The notes under the pieces: model-generated
Database searches by the model: none
What the model was told of the DNA's origin: nothing
Seen by the model: only the letters and a program-made list of their open reading frames with translations
In this document: positions 50,942 through 59,462 of the stretch, piece after piece
Numbering within the stretch: position 1 is the first letter of the stretch
How the letters are laid out: the number at the start of each line of letters is the position of its first letter
Assembly: GCF_014649955.1 (NCBI RefSeq)
Contig: NZ_BMUA01000037.1
Span: 1-61,880 of the forward strand
Direction: 5' to 3'
DNA from: Streptomyces violascens
GTDB taxonomy: Bacteria; Actinomycetota; Actinomycetes; Streptomycetales; Streptomycetaceae
Length of the DNA stretch: 61,880 nt
Position numbers and translations under genes: made by a program

Positions 50942-52204
50942 GTGGTCGACGCAGATCGGACGTTCGTCATTGTCGGAGGCGGTCTCGCGGGGGCGAAAGC
51001 CGCCGAGACCCTCCGGTCCGAGGGTTTCAACGGGCGGGTGATCCTCATCGGCGACGAGCGCGAGCACCCCTACGAACGGCCGCCCCTGTCCAAGGGGTTC
51101 CTGGCCGGCAAGGAGGAGCGCGACAGCGTCTTCGTGCACGAGCCCGCCTGGTACGCGCAGAACGACATCGAGCTGCACCTGGGCCAGATCGTCACCACCA
51201 TCGACCGCGGCGCGAAGACGGTCCGGCTCGGCGACGGCACCGTGATCCAGTACGACCGGCTGCTGCTCGCCACCGGCGCCGAGCCGCGCCGTCTGGACAT
51301 CCCCGGCACCGACCTGGCGGGCGTCCACCACCTGCGCCGCCTCGCCCACTCCGAGCGGCTGAAGCACGTCCTGAAGGCGCTCGGCCGCGACAACGGCCAC
51401 CTCGTCATCTCGGGCGCCGGCTGGATCGGCCTGGAGGTCGCGGCCGCCGCCCGCGGGTACGGCGCCGAGGTCACCGTCGTCGAGCCCGAGGCGACGCCGC
51501 TGCACAACGTGATCGGCCCCGAGCTCGGCCAGCTCTTCGCCGATCTGCACGCCGAGCACGGCGTCCGCTTCCACTTCGGCGTCCGCCTCACCGAGATCGT
51601 CGGCCAGGACGGCATGGTGCTCGCCGCCCGCACCGACGACGGCGAGGAACACCCGGCGCACGACGTGCTCGCCGCGATCGGCGCCGCCCCGCGCACCTCG
51701 CTCGCCGAGAACGCGGGCCTGGCCATGGCGGACCGGGCGCACGGCGGCGGCATCGCGGTGGACGCCTCGCTGCGCACCTCGGATCCGGACATCTTCGCGG
51801 CGGGCGACGTGGCCGCCGTCCACCACCCGCTGCTCGGCACCCGGCTGCGCGTCGAGCACTGGGCGAACGCGCTGAACGGCGGCCCGGCCGCGGCCCGCGC
51901 GAAGCTGGACCAGGACGTCAGCTACGACCGCGTCCCGTACTTCTTCTCCGACCAGTACGACCTCGGGCTCGAATACTCGGGGTGGGCGCCGCCGGGCTCG
52001 TACGACCAGGTGGTGATCCGGGGGGACACGGGCAAGCGCGAGTTCATCGCGTTCTGGCTCAAGGAGCGCCGGGTCCTGGCCGGGATGAACGTGAACGTGT
52101 GGGATGTCACAGAGCCGATCCAGGCCCTGATCCGGGGCGGGGCCCAGGTGGACACCGAGGCGCTGGCCGATCCGGCCGTAGCCCTCGGCTCCCTCGCACC
52201 CTGA
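50942..52204 (+). CDS. FAD-dependent oxidoreductase (ferredoxin-reductase-like)
   Basis: The 420-residue product has FVIVGGGLAGAKAAETLRSEG for FAD, PYERPPLSKGFL, RLLLATGAEPRRL, and LVISGAGWIGLEVAAAARGYG for NAD(P)H. The second FAD site is DPDIFAAGDVAAV. The C-terminal domain (SYDRVPYFFSDQYDLGLEYSG) is typical of rhodocoxin/ferredoxin reductases. No ferredoxin or P450 is adjacent. The GTG at 50942 follows GAGGAGGC. Confidence 0.92.
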   Translation: MVDADRTFVIVGGGLAGAKAAETLRSEGFNGRVILIGDEREHPYERPPLSKGFLAGKEERDSVFVHEPAWYAQNDIELHLGQIVTTIDRGAKTVRLGDGTVIQYDRLLLATGAEPRRLDIPGTDLAGVHHLRRLAHSERLKHVLKALGRDNGHLVISGAGWIGLEVAAAARGYGAEVTVVEPEATPLHNVIGPELGQLFADLHAEHGVRFHFGVRLTEIVGQDGMVLAARTDDGEEHPAHDVLAAIGAAPRTSLAENAGLAMADRAHGGGIAVDASLRTSDPDIFAAGDVAAVHHPLLGTRLRVEHWANALNGGPAAARAKLDQDVSYDRVPYFFSDQYDLGLEYSGWAPPGSYDQVVIRGDTGKREFIAFWLKERRVLAGMNVNVWDVTEPIQALIRGGAQVDTEALADPAVALGSLAP

Positions 52205-52221
52205 GTGTCCTACCGTCCCCG

Positions 52222-52233
52222 TAGACTTCATGC
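52222..52233 (+). promoter_or_regulatory. -10 element for a probable leaderless dnaG
   Basis: TAGACT (52222-52227) ends 6 nt before the GTG at 52234, and no ribosome-binding site is visible. This fits a leaderless mRNA. Confidence 0.5.
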
Positions 52234-54126
52234 GTGGCAGGCAGGATCAACGATGACGACGTGAAGGCGGTACGGGACGCGGTCCCGATCGACGCCGTCG
52301 TGTCCGAGTACCTCCAGCTGAGGAACGCCGGGGGAGGCAACCTCAAGGGTCTGTGCCCCTTCCACGACGAGAAGTCCCCGTCCTTCCAGGTCAGCCCGAG
52401 CAAGGGTCTCTTCCACTGCTTCGGCTGCCAGGAAGGCGGCGACACGATCGCCTTCATCCGGAAGATCGACCACCTGTCGTTCTCCGAGGCGGTCGAGCGG
52501 CTCGCCGCCAAGGCCGGCATCACGCTGCGCTACGAAGAGGGCGGCTACAACCCCTCGCACCAGCGCGGCGAGCGCATCCGCCTGGTCGAGGCGCACCAGG
52601 CGGCCGCCCAGTTCTACATCGAGCAGCTCGGCAGCCCCGAGGCGGAGATCGGCCGCAAGTTCCTTGCCGAGCGCGGCTTCGACCAGGCCGCGGCCGCCCA
52701 CTTCGGCGTCGGCTACAGCCCGGCGGGCTGGGACCATCTGACGCGTTTCCTGCGCGGCAAGGGCTTCAGCGACAAGGAGCTCCTGACGTCGGGCCTCGCC
52801 CAGGAGAGCCGCCGCAACCCCATCGACCGCTTCCGCGGCCGCCTGATGTGGCCGATCCGGGACGTGTCCGGAGAGGTCGTCGGCTTCGGCGCCCGCAAGC
52901 TGCGCGACGACGACAACGGGCCGAAGTACCTGAACACCCCCGAGACCCCGATCTACAAGAAGTCCCAGGTCCTGTACGGGATCGACCTGGCCAAGAAGGA
53001 CATCGCCAAGTCCAGCCGCGCGGTGGTCGTCGAGGGTTACACCGACGTCATGGCCTGCCACCTGGCCGGCGTCACGACCGCCATCGCCACCTGTGGCACG
53101 GCGTTCGGCGGCGACCACATCAAGATCCTGCGCCGCCTCCTCATGGACAACGGCTCGGCCCGCGTGATCTTCACCTTCGATGGCGACGCGGCCGGCCAGA
53201 AGGCGGCCCTGCGCGCCTTCGAGGACGACCAGAAGTTCGCCGCCGAGACGTACATCGCGATCGCCCCCGACAACATGGACCCGTGCGACCTGCGGCTCCT
53301 CAAGGGCGACGAGGCGGTCGCGGACCTGGTCCAGCCCCGCACCCCGCTCTTCGAGTTCGCGATCCGCCAGATCGTGGGGCGCTACGACCTGGAGACCCCG
53401 GCGGGCCGGGCCGCGGCCCTCGACGAGGCGGCCCCCATCGTCGCCCGCATCAAGAACGTCGCGTCCCAGCACGAGGTCGCCGTCCAACTCGCCGGAATCC
53501 TCGGCATCCTGGACACCCAGTTCGTCGTGAAGCGCGTCGCCCAGCTCGCCCGCTGGGCCCGCGACCGCGGCGGCAAGGGCCCCGCGCCCGCACAGCACCG
53601 CCGCCAGCAGTACGAGACCGCCGCCCCCCGGGCCGCCGCCCCGGGCCCCGCCCTGAACCTGCGCAGCCCGGCCCACCGCACCGAACGCGAGCTCCTCAAG
53701 CTGGCGTTGCAGCACCCGCACCTGGTCTCCCCGGCGTTCGACGCGTACGGCATCGACGAGTTCACCGCGCCGCCCTACGCGGCGGTCCGCCAGTGCATCC
53801 AGGAGGCGGGCGGCGCCACCGACGCGCCCTCCGACTACCTCCCGGCCGTCATGGACTCCGCGCCCAACGACGTGGTGCGCGCCCTGGTCACCGAGCTCGC
53901 CGTGGAGGCCATCCACGCCCGCACGGTCGACGAGGCGTACGCGGGCGAGCAGCTGGTGGCGGTCCGCCGCCGGGCCGTCGACCGCCGCCTCCTGGACATC
54001 CAGGGCACCCTGGCGCGCCTGGGCCAGAACGGCGATCCGGCCCAACTGGCCGCCGTCCAGAACGAGTTGTGGGTCCTCCAGCAGTACGGCCAGGCCCTGC
54101 GCAACAAGGGCGCGGCGGCCCTTTGA
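52234..54126 (+). CDS. dnaG: DNA primase
   Basis: DnaG makes RNA primers for replication. The 630-residue product has the N-terminal zinc-binding domain C41-P-F-H44 ... C62-F-G-C65, and a central RNA-polymerase core with the Toprim motifs VVVEGYTDVMACHLAGV and FTFDGDAAGQKAALRAF. The C-terminal DnaB-interacting domain follows after a Pro/Ala-rich linker (GPAPAQHRRQQYETAAPRAA). The GTG start fits the conserved MAGRI N-terminus. The sigma gene hrdA follows after 241 bp. Confidence 0.96.
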   Translation: MAGRINDDDVKAVRDAVPIDAVVSEYLQLRNAGGGNLKGLCPFHDEKSPSFQVSPSKGLFHCFGCQEGGDTIAFIRKIDHLSFSEAVERLAAKAGITLRYEEGGYNPSHQRGERIRLVEAHQAAAQFYIEQLGSPEAEIGRKFLAERGFDQAAAAHFGVGYSPAGWDHLTRFLRGKGFSDKELLTSGLAQESRRNPIDRFRGRLMWPIRDVSGEVVGFGARKLRDDDNGPKYLNTPETPIYKKSQVLYGIDLAKKDIAKSSRAVVVEGYTDVMACHLAGVTTAIATCGTAFGGDHIKILRRLLMDNGSARVIFTFDGDAAGQKAALRAFEDDQKFAAETYIAIAPDNMDPCDLRLLKGDEAVADLVQPRTPLFEFAIRQIVGRYDLETPAGRAAALDEAAPIVARIKNVASQHEVAVQLAGILGILDTQFVVKRVAQLARWARDRGGKGPAPAQHRRQQYETAAPRAAAPGPALNLRSPAHRTERELLKLALQHPHLVSPAFDAYGIDEFTAPPYAAVRQCIQEAGGATDAPSDYLPAVMDSAPNDVVRALVTELAVEAIHARTVDEAYAGEQLVAVRRRAVDRRLLDIQGTLARLGQNGDPAQLAAVQNELWVLQQYGQALRNKGAAAL

Positions 54127-54367
54127 GTCCTGTCGGCACCCTTTTGAACCCCGGCCGCCCTTAACCGCGGCCGTCCTGGGTACGCGTCCAGGAGAAGGCT
54201 TTCGTCCCAACTACCGGCATCCGGCTGGACGTTCGCGGTCCGCAGGACGCGTGGGCGCGCCCGCGGCGGCGTATCCGTCCGGGTAACCACCCGGTCACGC
54301 ACCGGCTTCAAAAAGTCACCGCACGCCCGTCGCGGCGACCGTGTGTCGTACCCCACACTGGGTTGCG

Positions 54368-55618
54368 GTGCCTGAGTCCTCGGAGCGCGGCCGGCCCACC
54401 CTCGGGGGTGGGCACCTCACCCCCGCGGATCCGCTCATCGTGTACGGGACGGAAAGCGGCTCGGCCGCCCCCGTCCCGCTGCCGCACGCCCCCGATCCGG
54501 CAGCGATCACCCTGGAGGTCGCCCCCGTGCAGACCCAGACCCTGACCGACAACGACGTCGTCACGGCCGTACCGCCGCAGTCCCGGGCCGTACACCACCC
54601 GGAGGCGGATCCGGCCGGCCCGGAGACCGGCCCCGCGCCCGGACAGGCCGCCGAGGAAGAGGCGCCCGAACCCCCCGACCCGCAGCCGGGCAGGGTGGAT
54701 ACCGGCGGCCCGTCCTCCGATCTCTTCCGCCAGTACCTGCGCGAGATCGGCCGCATCCCGCTCCTCACCGCGGCCGAGGAGGTCGAGCTCGCCCGGCGCG
54801 TGGAAGCCGGCCTGTTCGCCGAGGAGAAGCTGGCGGGCACCCCCGACCCGGACTCCCAACTCGCCGTGGATCTGGACAAGTTGGTCGTCATGGGCCGGAT
54901 GGCGAAACGCCGTCTCATCGAGGCGAACCTGCGTCTGGTGGTCTCCGTCGCCAAGCGGTACGTGGGCCGAGGGCTCACCATGCTCGACCTCGTCCAGGAG
55001 GGAAACCTCGGACTGATCAGGGCGGTCGAGAAGTTCGACTACGCGCGCGGCTACAAGTTCTCCACGTACGCGACCTGGTGGATCCGCCAGGCAATGTCGC
55101 GGGCGCTCGCCGACCAGGCCCGCACCATCCGCGTCCCGGTCCATGTCGTCGAGCTCATCAACCGCGTGGTGCGCGTCCAGCGCCGGATGCTCCAGGAACG
55201 CGGCTACGAGCCGACTCCGGAGGAGGTCGCCGCCCACCTCGATCTGACCCCGGAGCGGGTCGGCGAAGTGCTGCGCCTCGCCCAGGAACCGGTCTCGCTG
55301 CATGCGCCGGTGGGGGAGGAGGACGACGTCGCGCTCGGCGACCTCATCGAGGACGGCGACGCCGCGTCCCCCGTCGAATCCGCCGCGTTCCTGCTGCTCC
55401 GCGAGCATCTGGAGGCCGTGCTCTCCACGCTCGGCGAGCGCGAGCGCAAGGTGGTCCAGCTGCGGTACGGGCTCGCCGACGGTCGGCCGCGCACGCTGGA
55501 GGAGATAGGGCGGATCTTCGGCGTGACGCGCGAGCGGATCCGGCAGATCGAGTCGAAGACGCTGAACAAACTCCGCGATCACGCCTTCGCGGACCAGCTG
55601 CGGGGGTACTTGGACTAG
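54368..55618 (+). CDS. hrdA: group 1/2 RNA polymerase sigma factor HrdA-type
   Basis: This sigma-70 family factor of 416 residues has an acidic, Pro-rich N-terminus in place of region 1.1. Region 1.2 reads DLFRQYLREIGRIPLLTAAEE. Regions 2.1-2.4 hold RLIEANLRLVVSVAKRYVGRGLTMLDLVQEGNLGLIRAVEKFDYARGYKFSTYATWWIRQAMSRA, and regions 3-4 end with TLEEIGRIFGVTRERIRQIESKTLNKLRDH. It is not the main HrdB (which has a long region 1.1). Position after dnaG agrees with hrdA of S. coelicolor as recalled. GTG 54368 is preferred; 54341 is in frame. Confidence 0.9.
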   Translation: MPESSERGRPTLGGGHLTPADPLIVYGTESGSAAPVPLPHAPDPAAITLEVAPVQTQTLTDNDVVTAVPPQSRAVHHPEADPAGPETGPAPGQAAEEEAPEPPDPQPGRVDTGGPSSDLFRQYLREIGRIPLLTAAEEVELARRVEAGLFAEEKLAGTPDPDSQLAVDLDKLVVMGRMAKRRLIEANLRLVVSVAKRYVGRGLTMLDLVQEGNLGLIRAVEKFDYARGYKFSTYATWWIRQAMSRALADQARTIRVPVHVVELINRVVRVQRRMLQERGYEPTPEEVAAHLDLTPERVGEVLRLAQEPVSLHAPVGEEDDVALGDLIEDGDAASPVESAAFLLLREHLEAVLSTLGERERKVVQLRYGLADGRPRTLEEIGRIFGVTRERIRQIESKTLNKLRDHAFADQLRGYLD

Positions 55619-55675
55619 GCCCCGCCCAGGGCGCCTGGGCGGGGCGGGTGGGCACCGTGCGAGGGAACGCCGAGG

Positions 55676-57604
55676 TCAGTCGACCTCCGCCACCGCCTGG
55701 GCGAACTGGGCCGCGTACAGCCGCGCGTACGCGCCCTCCGCCGCCAGCAGCTCGTCGTGCGTGCCCTGTTCGACGATCGAGCCGTTCTCCATCACCAAAA
55801 TCACGTCCGCATCCCGGATCGTGGAGAGCCGGTGCGCGATGACGAACGACGTGCGCCCGTGGGCGAGCCGCGCCATCGCCTTCTGGATCAGCACCTCGGT
55901 ACGGGTGTCGACCGAGCTCGTCGCCTCGTCGAGGACCAGGATCACCGGGTCGGACAGGAACGCCCGCGCGATGGTGATGAGCTGCTTCTCGCCCGCGCTG
56001 ACCCCGGTGCCCTCGTCGTCGATGACCGTGTCGTAGCCCTCGGGCAGGGTGCGGATGAACCGGTCCGCGTGCGCGGCCTTCGCGGCCTCCTCGATCTCCT
56101 CGCGCGTGACCTCCTTGGGAGCGCCGTACGCGATGTTGTCGGCGATGGAGCCGCCGAACAGCCAGGTGTCCTGGAGCACCATGCCGATCCCGGAGCGCAG
56201 TTCCTCGCGGGTCATCTTCGCCGCGTCGACCCCGTCCAGGGTGATGCGGCCGCCGGTGACCTCGTAGAACCGCATGAGCAGGTTGACCAGCGTGGTCTTT
56301 CCGGCGCCCGTCGGGCCGACGATGGCGACCGTGTGCCCGGGCTCCACCGTCAGCGAGAGGTCCTCGATGAGGGGCTTCTCCGGCTCGTACCGGAAGGACA
56401 CGTTCTCCAGCGCGACCGCGCCGCGCAGCACCTCGGGGCGCTCCGGCGAGGCCGTGTCGGGGGCCTGCTCCTCGGCGTCCAGCAGCTCGAAGATCCGCTC
56501 GGCCGAGGCGACCCCGGACTGCACCAGGTTCGCCATGGAGGCGACCTGGGTCAGCGGCATCGAGAACTGCCGCGAGTACTGGATGAACGCCTGCACGTCA
56601 CCGATGGACAGCGAGCCCGTCGCGACCCGCAGCCCGCCGACGACCGCCACCAGGACGTAGTTCAGGTTGGACACGAACATCATCAGGGGCTGCATGACGC
56701 CGCTGTTGAACTGTGCCTTGAACGACGCCTCGTACAGCGCGTCGTTCTGCTCGGCGAACGCGTCCGCCGACTCCTGCTGGCGGCCGAACACCTTCACCAG
56801 AGCGTGCCCGGTGTACATCTCCTCGATGTGCGCGTTCAGCTTGCCGGTCGACTTCCACTGCTGGACGAACTGCGGCTGCGACCGCTTGCCGACCTTCGTC
56901 GCCACGACCACCGACAGAGGCACTGTGATCAGCGCCACCAGGGCGAGCAGCGGCGAGATCCAGAACATCATCACCAGGACGCCGACGATGGTGAGCAGCG
57001 AGTTGATGAGCTGGCCCATCGTCTGCTGCATCGTCTGCGAGATGTTGTCGATGTCATTGGTCGCGCGGCTGAGCACCTCGCCGCGCTTGGCCTTGTCGAA
57101 GTACGACAGCGGAAGCCGCGACAGCTTCGTCTGGATGTCCTCGCGCAGCCGGAACACGGTCTTGTTGATGGCCCGGTTGGCGAGCCGGGTCGCCACCAGC
57201 ATCATGAGCCCGGCGCCCACGTACACCGCGAGAGCCATGACCAGGACGTTGCCGACCGCACCGAAGTCGATGCTGCCGCCCGGGGTGAAGTCCACGCCCG
57301 AGAGCATGTCCGCCAGGCCGCCCTGGCCCTTGTTCCGCAGCGCCTGAAGGGCCTGCGCCTTGCTCATGCCGTCCGGGAACCGCGGGCCGACCACACCGGC
57401 GAAGACGAGGTCGGTCGCCCGGCCGAGGATCTTCGGTCCGACCACCGAGAGGCCGACGCTGACCACGACCGCGAGCAGCATCACGCTCAGGATGGCCTTC
57501 TCCGGCGCCAGCCGTTTGACCAGCCGTTTTCCGGATTCCTTGAAGTTCAGGGACCGCTGATCGGGGCCGCCGCCCATCATCATGCGTCCACCGGGCCCGC
57601 TCAT
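55676..57604 (-). CDS. ABC exporter half-transporter, subunit 2
   Basis: The 642-residue product has an N-terminal six-helix membrane domain and a C-terminal ATPase domain: Walker A GPTGAGKTTL, signature VSAGEKQLITIAR, Walker B ILVLDEATSSVDTRTE, and a D-loop. The signature serine is VSAGE rather than LSGGQ. It pairs with the upstream gene, which has a different signature (VSGGQ), as in heterodimeric multidrug exporters such as BmrCD or TM287/288. The start overlaps the upstream stop (ATGA). Substrate unknown. Confidence 0.92.
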   Translation of the reverse strand: MSGPGGRMMMGGGPDQRSLNFKESGKRLVKRLAPEKAILSVMLLAVVVSVGLSVVGPKILGRATDLVFAGVVGPRFPDGMSKAQALQALRNKGQGGLADMLSGVDFTPGGSIDFGAVGNVLVMALAVYVGAGLMMLVATRLANRAINKTVFRLREDIQTKLSRLPLSYFDKAKRGEVLSRATNDIDNISQTMQQTMGQLINSLLTIVGVLVMMFWISPLLALVALITVPLSVVVATKVGKRSQPQFVQQWKSTGKLNAHIEEMYTGHALVKVFGRQQESADAFAEQNDALYEASFKAQFNSGVMQPLMMFVSNLNYVLVAVVGGLRVATGSLSIGDVQAFIQYSRQFSMPLTQVASMANLVQSGVASAERIFELLDAEEQAPDTASPERPEVLRGAVALENVSFRYEPEKPLIEDLSLTVEPGHTVAIVGPTGAGKTTLVNLLMRFYEVTGGRITLDGVDAAKMTREELRSGIGMVLQDTWLFGGSIADNIAYGAPKEVTREEIEEAAKAAHADRFIRTLPEGYDTVIDDEGTGVSAGEKQLITIARAFLSDPVILVLDEATSSVDTRTEVLIQKAMARLAHGRTSFVIAHRLSTIRDADVILVMENGSIVEQGTHDELLAAEGAYARLYAAQFAQAVAEVD

Positions 57605-59334
57605 GCCGCCTCAGCCTCCGTCAGCTGGGAGAGCACGATCTCCCGGTATGTCTCGTTGTCGGCCATCAGCTCGTGATGGCGGCCGGTCCCGACGACCCGT
57701 CCCTCGTCGAGGACGATGATCCGGTCGGCGTCCCGGATGGTGGAGACCCGCTGGGCGACGATCACGACCGTGGCCTCGGCGGTCTCGCGGCCGAGCGCGG
57801 AGCGCAGCGCCGCGTCGGTGGCGTAGTCGAGCGCCGAGAAGGAGTCATCGAAGAGGTAGATCTCCGGGCGCTGCACCAGGGTGCGCGCGATGGCGAGCCG
57901 TTGGCGCTGACCGCCGGACACGTTCGTGCCGCCCTGCGCGATCGGTGCGTCGAGCCCGCCCTCCAGCTTGCTGACGAACTCCTTGGCCTGGGCCACTTCG
58001 AGCGCGTGCCAGAGTTCTTCGTCGCTCGCGTCGGGGTTGCCGTAGCGCAGATTGGTGGCCACGGTCCCGCTGAACAGGTACGGCTTCTGGGGCACGAGGG
58101 AGACGGTCTTGGCGAGCAGGACCGGGTCGAGGGTGCGCACGTCCTCGCCGTCGACGAGCACCTGGCCGTCGGTCGCGTCCATGAGCCGCGGCACGAGCCC
58201 GAGCAGTGTCGACTTGCCGCTGCCGGTCGAGCCGATGATCGCCGTGGTCTCGCCGGGCCGGGCCGTCAGCTCGACGCCCCGCAGCACGGCGGCCTCCGCG
58301 CCGGGGTACTTGAAGTCGGCGCCTCGCACTTCGAGATGGCCGTGCCGGCGCAGTTCGAGCACCGGGCTCTTGGGCGGCACCACGCTGGTGTCGGTCCCGA
58401 GGACCTCCTCGATGCGCTCGGCACAGACCTCGGCGCGCGGCACCATCATGAACATGAAGGTGGCCATCATGACGGCCATCACGATCTGCATGAGGTACGC
58501 CAGGAACGCGGTGAGCTGGCCGATCTGCATGTCGCCGCTGTCGATGCGGTGCGCGCCGAACCAGACGACCGCGACCGAGGAGACGTTCACGACGGTCATG
58601 ACGGTCGGGAACATCAGCGCCATCAGGCGGCCGGTGGACAGGGAGACGTCGGTGAGCTCGGTGTTGGCGCCCTTGAAGCGCTCCTGCTCGTACTCGTCGC
58701 GTACGAAGGCCCGGATCACGCGGTTGCCGGTGATCTGCTCGCGCAGCACGCGGTTCACCGTGTCGAGGCGGGTCTGCATGGTGCGGAACAGCGGCCGCAT
58801 TTTGCGCACGATCAGTGAGACCGCGATGCCGAGGACGGGGACGACCGCGAGCAGCACCGCCGAGAGCGGAACGTCCTGGCCGAGCGCCATGATGATGCCG
58901 CCGACGCACATGATCGGCGCGGAGACCATCAGGGTGAACGCCATGAGCACCAGCATCTGGACCTGCTGGACGTCATTGGTGGTGCGGGTGATCAGGGACG
59001 GCGCCCCGAAGTGGCCGACCTCGCGGGCCGAGAAGGACTGCACCCGCGCGAAGACGGCGGCCCGGACGTCGCGCCCGAGGGCCGCCGCGGTCCGGGCACC
59101 GTAGAAGACGGCACCGATGTTGCAGAACACCTGGACGAGGCTGACGGCGATCATGATGCCGCCGTGTCCCAGGATGTAACCCGTGTCCCCGTTCACGACA
59201 CCGTTGTCAATGATGTTCGCGTTGAGGGTGGGCAGATAAAGGGTGGCGCTGGTCTGCAGCAGTTGCAGCAGGACCAGCAGGGCTATCGGTTTCTTGTACG
59301 GCCCCAGGTGGGACCGCAGGAGTCGTATGAGCAC
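57601..59334 (-). CDS. ABC exporter half-transporter, subunit 1
   Basis: The 577-residue product has six transmembrane segments and an ATPase domain with Walker A GSTGSGKSTLLGL, signature NVSGGQRQRLAIAR and Walker B IYLFDDSFSALDYATD. The residue after the Walker B Asp pair is Asp-Ser rather than Glu, so this is the degenerate-site partner of a heterodimer; subunit 2 carries the canonical Glu. The GTG at 59334 has GGAGAG 8 nt upstream. An in-frame GTG at 59394 would add 20 residues that overlap a hairpin. The gene leads the two-gene operon. Confidence 0.92.
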   Translation of the reverse strand: MLIRLLRSHLGPYKKPIALLVLLQLLQTSATLYLPTLNANIIDNGVVNGDTGYILGHGGIMIAVSLVQVFCNIGAVFYGARTAAALGRDVRAAVFARVQSFSAREVGHFGAPSLITRTTNDVQQVQMLVLMAFTLMVSAPIMCVGGIIMALGQDVPLSAVLLAVVPVLGIAVSLIVRKMRPLFRTMQTRLDTVNRVLREQITGNRVIRAFVRDEYEQERFKGANTELTDVSLSTGRLMALMFPTVMTVVNVSSVAVVWFGAHRIDSGDMQIGQLTAFLAYLMQIVMAVMMATFMFMMVPRAEVCAERIEEVLGTDTSVVPPKSPVLELRRHGHLEVRGADFKYPGAEAAVLRGVELTARPGETTAIIGSTGSGKSTLLGLVPRLMDATDGQVLVDGEDVRTLDPVLLAKTVSLVPQKPYLFSGTVATNLRYGNPDASDEELWHALEVAQAKEFVSKLEGGLDAPIAQGGTNVSGGQRQRLAIARTLVQRPEIYLFDDSFSALDYATDAALRSALGRETAEATVVIVAQRVSTIRDADRIIVLDEGRVVGTGRHHELMADNETYREIVLSQLTEAEAA

Positions 59335-59352
59335 GCGCAGGCTCTCCGGTCG

Positions 59353-59384
59353 GCAAGATCGGGGGGTTCGACCCCCCATCTTGC
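59353..59384. terminator. hairpin between FGGY kinase and ABC exporter genes
   Basis: GCAAGAT-C-GGGGGG pairs with CCCCCC-ATCTTGC (13 bp, one bulged C, 5-nt TTCGA loop). It sits after the kinase stop and 19-50 nt before the ABC start. It could end kinase transcripts or fold in the ABC mRNA leader. Confidence 0.7.
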
Positions 59385-59462
59385 GACACTCCACCCCTGG
59401 AAGCTCAAGCGATTATCGGGGTGAAGTCAAAAGGAATAGCAAAGAGCGTAGGCCCCTCCGCG

